From an uncultured Clostridia bacterium (GTDB lineage Bacteria; Bacillota; Clostridia; Oscillospirales; Oscillospiraceae): a stretch of DNA of 64,000 nucleotides. The DNA lies in assembly GCA_946411835.1 (NCBI GenBank), contig CAMKFK010000003.1, forward strand, positions 1-64,000. The letters run 5' to 3'. Below the pieces are notes generated by a model. That model was not told where the DNA came from, did no database searches, and saw nothing but the letters and a program-made list of their open reading frames with translations. Positions 53,296-60,916 of the stretch are shown here, piece after piece (position 1 is the stretch's first letter; the number at the start of each line of letters is the position of its first letter). The position numbers were made by a program, and so were the translations under genes.

Positions 53296-53566
53296 TTAGA
53301 TACAACCCTGAGAGTTGGAGGTCAACTGCTTGGAATCGTAGGTAAACTTCCTGCCGCAAGACTTGCGTTGGAAGCGCTGCTTCCCTTTAAGAAATCCCTT
53401 GCGGATGAACTGTGCGTTCTGACCCCCCGCAGCACGGACAGCTTTTTGGCTCGATGTCAGCCAACTCTTGGTTCTGTGCGAGAAACCGCATGGCTGTCTG
53501 GCCGATCTGGCTCAACTGGTATTAGCTGAGTTGCCGGAGTGCTCTCTGTAGCTCTTTATGTGTCAT
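53296..53566 (-). pseudogene. Fragment of a zinc-ribbon transposase gene
   Basis: Starts at an ATG at 53566 (MTHKELQRALRQLS), is stopped by TAA where glutamine is expected, continues in frame (QLSQIGQTAMRFLAQNQ) into the ribbon half SCPCCGGSERTVH, then shifts frame to FIRKGFLKGKQRFQRKSCG and RKFTYDSKQLTS before stopping. The CPCC...SCG ribbon followed by KFTYDSKQLT is typical of the N-terminus of IS transposases. The catalytic part is absent. Confidence 0.8.
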
Positions 53567-53657
53567 CTTGCTCGCTCCCCTGCTCTTGATGACGCCAGTG
53601 TATCACTTGACCTATCCCATAAAACGGACTAGTTGCTCATTTTGCGACTATACCCAA

Positions 53658-54125
53658 TCATTTTAGCCCCGAAATATACCAGTTTCCATCGCGCTTAATG
53701 CACTTGATTTTAGCATTCATCTCATTTCGTACTCCTGCCGTGCCGTATAGGATTTTCACACGAACGGTACACTCTTTGTGCAGAAGGCTGTAAAAATGGG
53801 AGAAAAGTCGGGGTTGAATTTCTATGGAAGAAAAGAAATCCTCCGCCGTGGTTTGCAAAGAATCCGCTCCGATGAATGAGAATATTTGTTCCAGAAAATC
53901 GGATGTATCTTTTACGCCGGACAGGTTGATGACCATCAAAAGTGGTACTGAGAAGGTAGAGTTCACTTCGGCCAGCATGGATCGCACATCCATTGTATGG
54001 GCGGCCTCCGTAAAGTTCTTTATCGTCTTGTTCACTTTAATGTTGTTGACCACATGAACAGTTGTAAGAACGAGAATAATAATGAGTATTATGGCAAGAA
54101 TTCGTCTTACGGTTTTTTTCTCCAT
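53658..54125 (-). CDS. Small membrane-anchored protein of unknown function
   Basis: 155 residues, ATG after a strong AAAGGAGGG. Residues 8-27 are a membrane helix; the rest (about 30-155) is an exported domain with NWYISGL at the end, a pattern of lumenal DUF4878/NTF2-like domains in which a final strand reads DGxWYIxxL. Last gene of the island operon, 72 bases after the 1010-residue gene. AT-richer than the genes left of 52 kb. Confidence 0.7.
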   Translation of the reverse strand: MEKKTVRRILAIILIIILVLTTVHVVNNIKVNKTIKNFTEAAHTMDVRSMLAEVNSTFSVPLLMVINLSGVKDTSDFLEQIFSFIGADSLQTTAEDFFSSIEIQPRLFSHFYSLLHKECTVRVKILYGTAGVRNEMNAKIKCIKRDGNWYISGLK

Positions 54126-54197
54126 TTGAATTTACCCTCCTTTGATGCGCTGGCATTCCTCGGCTAAGCGCTCGAAACACTTCGATGTTCAGTACAT

Positions 54198-57100
54198 TCA
54201 TGATGAGCGCCTGTTGTCGAGAGTCGCTTTAATTACACTAGTATCTTTTTCTGCATAGACCCAGATTTTCCTATCGTTATCATTGATTAAAAACAAATCC
54301 ATTCTAAGCAAGTTGGTACGTTCTCTGGACCAAGAAGCATTTTCGCTGAGTCCGCGCGAAATCTCATTAGCAGCCTTGAGAACAACATCGTTAATCAAAT
54401 CGACAGTATTCCCTTTTTTATCTCTGAAAAGCGCTTCGAGCGGGTGATCTCCTGCTCGTTTCAAAAACTCTTGCAGTATGTCAGGTTTGCTGGCTTGTAA
54501 TTTATCGTAGTCACAAAACAGAAGATAGCTTTCGTCTCCTGTCACCCATAGTATTCTTGCCTTTTCAGGTAACGACGTGAAAACAGAATTTTTAAGGCTA
54601 ACGTAACAGATCTCAGGAAGTGGATTGCTGTCTTCTGTACTTATTAGCTGAAAGCCCTGATTATCATTTAACTCATAGAAAGATGCAGTCAAGTTGCCAT
54701 CATCTATGATAGAAGCCGCTTTAAATTCGTTGCCCTCTCGAATCGCAAAAACGAAAAGGCAACCTTCTCTTAAACCGTCCACGGCAAACGCCGTCGTACC
54801 GATATAATCATACGCGGACGTCAAATTCTTTGCATCCTTATTAAATCTCCACACCTTACCCTGTGCAAAAGCCTCCTCCGGCAGGACTTGACTCACATCG
54901 AGCCATTTGCCCTCAAAGGACACATAATACCCGTGAATACCTTCCTCGGACTCCTTGGCAAGACTCCATACATCTTGGTAAGCAGCTTCAGTATAGAGCG
55001 AGACACCACTCTCAAATTCAATCAACAGAGCATTTCCTTTCGCCTGAATCGCGTTGCTCTGACCGCTTCCTTCAACCAAGCTGATGCGCTCTGATCCCAC
55101 TTGCATTTCCATCGGCAAGGAATCTCGATTTCCGCTTATTACATCAACTCCTAATTTCGCCAGACGATCACGGTTGCGCCATATACTGTTGTCAATTGCG
55201 CTGTCCGTCGGCGCGTCGTCTTGCTTCTCATCAACCGATGTGCTCGTCGAGGGAGCGGGTTCCGGCGCTTCCGCGCCACTCGCCGACAAAGACTGGATCT
55301 CGGACTTTAGCTCAGAGATTTTTTTCTTACAACCATCGATGGTAACTGCTTGTGTTTGAATCGTCTCCTTATATTGTTTTATTTTTTTTGAATTAATCAC
55401 ACCACCTATGACACTACTGGTCAAAATACCCAAAAGCAAGCCGATGGCTGCCGCAATGTACAGTATCCTGTAGGAGCCCTTTTTGAGCCGTTTGGGTGGT
55501 CTTGACTTGGCGACGTTATCAGGCTTTGTAATCTCAAGACTCGACATCTCGGACAAGGGCATTGCCTCTCGCAACTTTCTGGCGTCTTCTTGGGCGCGTT
55601 TTAGGTCGTTCTCTATATCTTGCAGGTCTTCATCTTTTTTGCGCAACTGTGCTTCCAAGGAACGATTCGTTTCCTCGGCCTTTTTCTTTTCGCTTCTCGC
55701 CCGCTCCAGCTCAGAATTAGCGTTTTTCAGTTTCTTTTGGACGGATTCCTTTTCAGTTTCGGCTTTCTGTGCGCGATTTTCGGCCTTGCTCGCGCTCTCT
55801 TCGAAGCTCTTTTTCTCCGCCTCGATCCGCTTGATTTCGCGTTGCTGTTCCGTCTTTAACGCAGCGATTGCCTCCTCGTGCTCCTTATCCTTTTTCCGTG
55901 CTTCATCCTCGTAAGCCAGCGTCTTTTTTTCCAAAAGGCTTTTTGCGTATGCCAGAAAACTATCTCGAGCCCTCAATACGAAGACGCGAAGCATAGTGAT
56001 CGGATCATCCACAAACGCGACGATGTCTTGGATTTTGATATCATCGCTCGAATCCTCTTTGCCGCTCTCCTTCTCGGAAGAGAGAAGCAGCACGGCGAGT
56101 TCTTCACCGGCCAACGTATTGATACCCATTTCGGGCTTCAGCAGAGCCGGGCTGCGACGCTTAAATAACTCGGCGCACCAAGGAATGCGACAGGCTGAGA
56201 AGGAATCGTGCTTTGCCTTCAACTCTGCAAACGAACCAATCGTTCCATTATCTTGATCGGAATTAATCCAAGTGAAGAATGGGTCTGAGAGGAATTGCTG
56301 GGAACCCGACAGAAACGCCTCTCCGTCAAGAAATCTTGCATCTCGGAACAGAACCCGCATCGCATCCCGTCTGTGCTCCCAGCTGTGCATTGCCCAGCCT
56401 GATAGCACATTTTGAAACGCGCCGGAGGACGGAAGAATCTGACCGTCCTGACTCAAATCAAAAAGGGTATAGTCGCTTGTAAGGGCGTTGACTGAAGCGG
56501 ACGCCGGCTGGACGAAGATGCGCGTATATGTCTTTTTGGGGATATCGATCAGCTGCTCCGCCGACACATTGACGGCAAAGCCGACCTCCATGCCTGTGCT
56601 CTCTGGTAACAGCGAGTACAGTTGTGTCAGCAAGTCCATCGCCGTATGGATGAATCGGTCGTCCTCCGGCAGGCGAATGACTACGAGCTTGTTCGCGTAG
56701 AGATGCTTAATCGCGCCGTAAAGAAGCGCGGCGTCCTCGTTTTGCAGAATGGGATCGACCCTGCGGGGTGGCGCATTGAACGAGAGGGTTCGCTTCCCCT
56801 CTCGGTAATCGCGGACGTCCTCCCATGTGGCCAAATGCGAGCCGAACACATGGTCAATAAAGCAGTATCCACCCTCCTGCTTCGACAGGCAATCCCGCCC
56901 AAGGAAATACACGTACTCATACGTCGTGGGGCGATTGCCCGGTTTACGTTCCGGCGCGTTGACCGAAAGCGCGTAGAAGGGTTTCATATCGCTCCGCATA
57001 CCCTCGAGCCGATTCATATAGAGCGGGGCATATCGGATCGTGGGAAACGGCTCGTCCCCGTTCGCGCCAGCATTGCCGCTGCCCGCCATAAAGGACAGGG

Positions 57101-57230
57101 TCTTTTCGATGACGGAATCCGGATTCTCGCCGTTCAGAGCTTTGATGAAACGCGACAGGTTTTTCGCGCGTCCGAGATATTTATAGACGTCGTTTTGGTT
57201 CGTACCATAAAGCAAGCTGTATCGATCCAT
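54198..57230 (-). CDS. Large transmembrane coiled-coil protein, GTPase-system partner (unknown family)
   Basis: 1010 residues, AAGGAG site seven bases before the ATG. Four parts: a cytoplasmic N-terminal domain (1-410), with SLLYGTNQND at the start and GGYCFIDHVFGSHLATWEDV near 120-139; a long charged coiled coil (about 422-556); one membrane helix (about 587-611); and an exported part with a second short coiled coil (612-650), a Pro/Ser linker and a beta-rich C-terminal domain (about 680-1010). The layout of the N-terminal domain recalls GAP1-type proteins that accompany GTPases in bacterial conflict systems, but this is inference from pattern only. The GTPase gene lies four bases upstream in the same operon. 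It could carry a signal between the outside and the GTPase. Confidence 0.8.
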   Translation of the reverse strand: MDRYSLLYGTNQNDVYKYLGRAKNLSRFIKALNGENPDSVIEKTLSFMAGSGNAGANGDEPFPTIRYAPLYMNRLEGMRSDMKPFYALSVNAPERKPGNRPTTYEYVYFLGRDCLSKQEGGYCFIDHVFGSHLATWEDVRDYREGKRTLSFNAPPRRVDPILQNEDAALLYGAIKHLYANKLVVIRLPEDDRFIHTAMDLLTQLYSLLPESTGMEVGFAVNVSAEQLIDIPKKTYTRIFVQPASASVNALTSDYTLFDLSQDGQILPSSGAFQNVLSGWAMHSWEHRRDAMRVLFRDARFLDGEAFLSGSQQFLSDPFFTWINSDQDNGTIGSFAELKAKHDSFSACRIPWCAELFKRRSPALLKPEMGINTLAGEELAVLLLSSEKESGKEDSSDDIKIQDIVAFVDDPITMLRVFVLRARDSFLAYAKSLLEKKTLAYEDEARKKDKEHEEAIAALKTEQQREIKRIEAEKKSFEESASKAENRAQKAETEKESVQKKLKNANSELERARSEKKKAEETNRSLEAQLRKKDEDLQDIENDLKRAQEDARKLREAMPLSEMSSLEITKPDNVAKSRPPKRLKKGSYRILYIAAAIGLLLGILTSSVIGGVINSKKIKQYKETIQTQAVTIDGCKKKISELKSEIQSLSASGAEAPEPAPSTSTSVDEKQDDAPTDSAIDNSIWRNRDRLAKLGVDVISGNRDSLPMEMQVGSERISLVEGSGQSNAIQAKGNALLIEFESGVSLYTEAAYQDVWSLAKESEEGIHGYYVSFEGKWLDVSQVLPEEAFAQGKVWRFNKDAKNLTSAYDYIGTTAFAVDGLREGCLFVFAIREGNEFKAASIIDDGNLTASFYELNDNQGFQLISTEDSNPLPEICYVSLKNSVFTSLPEKARILWVTGDESYLLFCDYDKLQASKPDILQEFLKRAGDHPLEALFRDKKGNTVDLINDVVLKAANEISRGLSENASWSRERTNLLRMDLFLINDNDRKIWVYAEKDTSVIKATLDNRRSS

Positions 57231-57234
57231 CGGT

Positions 57235-59148
57235 TTACTCCTTCAAGTGGTTGCTGAACTTGGACTGCCTCCACCGGAACATGGTATAACGATGGTCCCA
57301 TTTGTTCCTGTGCGTCTCAACGAGCTCACGATCAAAATAGCCTGGGTTCGCAAAAAGGCTACAACGCGCCAAAGCCTCCTGATCGCTGTCATTCAGCGGC
57401 TTTTCATCTCTGTATTGAGGACGCGTCAAGTAATAGCTGTTCAGCGCCCAGTCTCTCTCCGTGCTGCCGCTCAAGTCGTTTGCCCTGAATTCCGCCTCCA
57501 CCGGCGCGCAGCGGGACACCATCAGCAGCCAGTACAACAGCTTGTCCACATTGTAGGGCTCAGGGAGGCGCTTTGTCTCCTCCGGTTTTTTTTCCAGTGG
57601 GGCGTCAAAACCGAAAGGAGAGCATCGCAGAACAGAAATAAACGCTTTTTTAAAATCGTTCTTTTGCATTTCCTCCAACGTGTACTTGTAAAGCTCGCGC
57701 TTACCTTTATCTTCAAGAGTCATCATACGGTCAAGCTCTTCACGAAACAGATAACAGCCGTTACTATAGTCCGAGTCAAGCTCGCTGTCCCCGTTACCTT
57801 TGCGATCCCGATTCTGTTCGACTTCCTTGCATTTGGTAAACAATAGCATCATGGGCGCATAGTTTTGCACATGCTTTTCTCTCTGGCGTAATCTTTGATA
57901 TTCGTCAGCCCAACTGCATATTTTTTGGACTTGCGGCCAAATAGATGCTCCGCTGTCGTCCTCCGATCGGTATTGGCTCATCTCAGTGTCAAAGCAGACG
58001 ATAAAAGCGTCGCAGTTCAATGTGATGGGATATTCATTCCAAATTCTTTCTATATCCAACTTATCCGAGACCGCTTCATCATATGATTTACGTTGCCGTT
58101 CGGCAATCTTTTCAGTATCCGGTTTATCTTTCTTTTTCTCGCCGCAAAGCTCGCCGGGAATATCGTAGAGTGTCAACAGACAGTTGTGGAGATTCTGACC
58201 TGCCTCATTTGTGTTGGGCTTAATAAGGAAAGTGGCTGAGTAGGAATTGCTTGGATCGTTTGTCTTAAGGGGAGCACATCCTTCGTCATGATATCTAGAC
58301 AGATCATTTCTCAAACGGGCATTTACTTCTCCATCTTCACAAAGAGAGATACTGCAAAGCGCATTCAAGGAGGGGGCTTCTTTCCAGATACCTGTTTTGC
58401 TTTTCGAGTCGAAGGAGCCTCTTTCTGCATAGTCAGCCAACGCGACAATTGTTGAGGTCTTTCCGGAGGATTGCTGCCCCACAAAGGTTATGGTGCGGTG
58501 CTCCGCTTCTCCGGCGTGCTGAAAAAGTTTGCTTCCACAGGAGCAGACGCGATACCGCGCAAATTTGCGCTGTCCGCCATAGTAGTAATCAAAGCCCTCC
58601 AACACGTCCTCGTCCTTATCGTCTTTTGCGTGGTAGAGTTCGATGTACGCGGTCAAATTGCCATCCTTAAATTTATCTCTGAGCATTCTCAGGTCGTTCT
58701 TTAAACCATCCTCTGCATGAACATCCCAAAGAGCATCGTCTCCTTGCTGAATCAAAGTGCGGAAAATGCTCTGAACGTCCTGTTTTGAGGCTTCCTCTTC
58801 TTTCGATTCGTCATCATCCACCTGCAGCCCCTCGTCCAAGTACGCTTTCATTGTATCTATCGTCATCCCGTCGGATGAAAGCCCTTTTCTCGCCGCGATG
58901 TTCCGAACGCACTTTTCAAAAGAAATGGTGACCTCATGATAATCAAAGTCCCCATTCCCTTTTTGGACAGTTCTTGTCCCGTCAACCAGAGAATGCAGTT
59001 CCCTTGAGTCCACGAACCATTGCAGCACCTTAAACCCTTCCTCCCCCGCGACCAGCGGACCGAGGTCAAACAGCACCGGCCTGGTCCCTTCCTCGTTGTT
59101 CTGGCTGAGGCGTTTTCCACATTTTGTGCAATAAAAACTGTATGGCAT
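57235..59148 (-). CDS. P-loop GTPase with a split zinc ribbon (unknown family)
   Basis: 637 residues, AGGAGAATATAGG before the ATG. C7 and C10 (YCTKCGKRL) form one zinc knuckle; the matching half C202/C204 (RVCSCGSKLF) follows about 190 residues later, as if a domain were inserted in one ribbon. Then a G domain: P-loop GQQSSGKTS (224-232), DIPGE (329-333) as switch II, and LLFTKCKE (435-442) in the G4 position, with TKxx instead of NKxD. FIVCFDTE precedes it as a strand. The C-terminal 180 residues are helical and unassigned. It resembles the double-GTPase type ATP/GTPases of conflict operons; nucleotide specificity is unproven. Confidence 0.82.
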   Translation of the reverse strand: MPYSFYCTKCGKRLSQNNEEGTRPVLFDLGPLVAGEEGFKVLQWFVDSRELHSLVDGTRTVQKGNGDFDYHEVTISFEKCVRNIAARKGLSSDGMTIDTMKAYLDEGLQVDDDESKEEEASKQDVQSIFRTLIQQGDDALWDVHAEDGLKNDLRMLRDKFKDGNLTAYIELYHAKDDKDEDVLEGFDYYYGGQRKFARYRVCSCGSKLFQHAGEAEHRTITFVGQQSSGKTSTIVALADYAERGSFDSKSKTGIWKEAPSLNALCSISLCEDGEVNARLRNDLSRYHDEGCAPLKTNDPSNSYSATFLIKPNTNEAGQNLHNCLLTLYDIPGELCGEKKKDKPDTEKIAERQRKSYDEAVSDKLDIERIWNEYPITLNCDAFIVCFDTEMSQYRSEDDSGASIWPQVQKICSWADEYQRLRQREKHVQNYAPMMLLFTKCKEVEQNRDRKGNGDSELDSDYSNGCYLFREELDRMMTLEDKGKRELYKYTLEEMQKNDFKKAFISVLRCSPFGFDAPLEKKPEETKRLPEPYNVDKLLYWLLMVSRCAPVEAEFRANDLSGSTERDWALNSYYLTRPQYRDEKPLNDSDQEALARCSLFANPGYFDRELVETHRNKWDHRYTMFRWRQSKFSNHLKE

Positions 59149-59205
59149 ATCCTATATTCTCCTTATTCATCGTCTTTACTCCGCACAGTCCGCGCGTCGC
59201 GCCGC

Positions 59206-60792
59206 TCAGCCCTCCGACCAGTCGATTTGAAGGGCGGGAATTGTCGCCTGAAGCGACTCCTCCGTGGCGTTAAAGGACATGATCTGCAAGCCTGCAAGCG
59301 GAATGGCGCGATTGGTTTCCTGACCCATAAAGACAATGTTCAGCCCAGCGTCGAGCGTGTTTGCATAATCATCAGACGCGCTTTGATCCCACAAGAGCAG
59401 ATAGCCCTGAGAGACCGCCTGACCGCCCGCCAAGCCGGGAATGAATGGGCAAGAAAGCCAGTCGCCGCTTTGCAGTTTTCCGATCAAGGTCTCCTCCAAG
59501 GTCATGTCCGCCAGCTTGTTCTGAATGAGCTCAAGCTCCGACTTGAGCTCGTCTTTTTTTCTGTCGAACCACTTATCTTCCCAAAGCTCGTCATACGCGC
59601 CCTTTAGCCTGCTGGTATACTCTTTCCAATTTTCGCCGACGGTCCAGTCGCGCAATTCATTGAGATAGTCGTCGATTTCGCGCCAATAGGCAGTCTGCCA
59701 TGCCTCCTGCGAATTCTCACCCTCCTGGTAGTAGAGCATGGGAAGGCTCGGACGGATGGTCGGCAACATGGACGGCAGTTCCCTGCTCAAAGCCGTCTCA
59801 TCCGTAAAGAACGAGAGCCCGATCTGATTCTTTTCTATCCAATCCATCAAGTATTTCTTGGGATCCGACGCAAACGTCTGGGAGAATTCGCCCTGAATCC
59901 GATTCTGCAGCTGCGCGGCTCTGTCCCGCAGATCTTCCACGCTGATCTTACGAGCCCCCTCGAACACATCGTTCCTGCCCTTTTTGGCACGAGCCTTTTT
60001 CAGACAGCCGACAACGTTCATACCCTCGTGGAGCTCGGGACGGTAATCCTCGGCTGAGAATTGGCTTTTGATTTGGGCGATCTTGTCTGCCTGTTCCAGC
60101 TCCAAAAGGCGTCTGATGGGAGCCTCGCCGCCCAAATACTTAAGAATAACGTCCTTTCTCTTTTTGAGACGCTCTATTTCCTCTTTATGAAACGAATCAA
60201 ACCGAAGGACGGAAACGTCGTCATAAGGCACAAATCCAAAATAGGGAAGCTCGCCCGCCGGATTGCTGAAGCGACGGAGCAGATCCAAAAGCGCCGCAGC
60301 GAACGTCCACGGAAGTTTTTTCTCGTCAATCGCTCTGCGGGCGAGCAGGAACAGCCGTTTCTGAAACATTTGATTCTCAGAGCTTGCGTTGCTTTTGGAC
60401 AGTTCCAGAATGCTTTGGACGCATCCAGACAGATCGACCACAGGGATTAGCCCCATATACATGAGCTGAATCTCCATTCGGATGGAATGTGTGACGCCGA
60501 GTATCTTGGAAAGGTATTTTTGCAAATCCAGACCCGCGCCGCCATTAAACTGCCTTACATCGTAGAGAACGACCAGCAGCCATGATCCTCTCGTTAGCTT
60601 CTTCTCCCTGATCTCGTCCACAACCAGTGTGCAAATCTTTGACAGATCGCTGTTGTCCCTTGCATTCACCCAAATCCCGTCGGTGCCGAGTTCCTCGGCG
60701 AACTGCTTACGGGCAAACTCACCATCTTCCTGTGACAGAAAAGAGACATACATCAACTTGTTTTGAATTTCATGCGCGTCCAGCAAAGCCAT
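59206..60792 (-). CDS. Unknown 528-residue soluble protein of the island operon
   Basis: 528 residues from the ATG at 60792, seven bases after GAGGTG; the frame upstream to 60843 has no such site. No signal peptide or membrane helix. The first 160 residues alternate strands and helices in a Rossmann-like way (LMYVSFLSQED, SWLLVVLYDVRQF, QLMYMGLIPVVDL). The middle is charged and helical. The C-terminal part holds GLAGGQAVSQGYLLLW and ends DWSEG. I do not recognise it. Between the 939-residue gene and the GTPase gene on the same strand; probably an adaptor or effector of the same system. Confidence 0.75.
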   Translation of the reverse strand: MALLDAHEIQNKLMYVSFLSQEDGEFARKQFAEELGTDGIWVNARDNSDLSKICTLVVDEIREKKLTRGSWLLVVLYDVRQFNGGAGLDLQKYLSKILGVTHSIRMEIQLMYMGLIPVVDLSGCVQSILELSKSNASSENQMFQKRLFLLARRAIDEKKLPWTFAAALLDLLRRFSNPAGELPYFGFVPYDDVSVLRFDSFHKEEIERLKKRKDVILKYLGGEAPIRRLLELEQADKIAQIKSQFSAEDYRPELHEGMNVVGCLKKARAKKGRNDVFEGARKISVEDLRDRAAQLQNRIQGEFSQTFASDPKKYLMDWIEKNQIGLSFFTDETALSRELPSMLPTIRPSLPMLYYQEGENSQEAWQTAYWREIDDYLNELRDWTVGENWKEYTSRLKGAYDELWEDKWFDRKKDELKSELELIQNKLADMTLEETLIGKLQSGDWLSCPFIPGLAGGQAVSQGYLLLWDQSASDDYANTLDAGLNIVFMGQETNRAIPLAGLQIMSFNATEESLQATIPALQIDWSEG

Positions 60793-60845
60793 ATCGTTCA
60801 CCTCGTTACTTTGTGATATCAAACCAAGCAAATTGAATCTCAAGG

Positions 60846-60900
60846 CCTATGTGACCACTCTCCCGCGCCGCAAGTGATTCGCACGGCGCGGGAGCATAGG
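60846..60900. repeat. Nested palindrome inside the island operon
   Basis: Outer CCTATG/CATAGG (60846-60851 with 60895-60900) and inner CTCCCGCGCCG/CGGCGCGGGAG (60860-60870 with 60884-60894), GC rich in an AT-richer setting, in the 124-base gap between two genes. No T-run follows on the minus strand, so an RNA-processing or attenuation hairpin is likelier than a terminator. Confidence 0.8.
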
Positions 60901-60916
60901 AAGCCCATCCAAAGAA

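Noticed and set aside
53020-53529. Plus-strand open frame of 169 codons
   Set aside because: It runs through the hairpin-rich stretch and antisense to the transposase fragment, has no ribosome binding site, and matches no protein style I know as functional.
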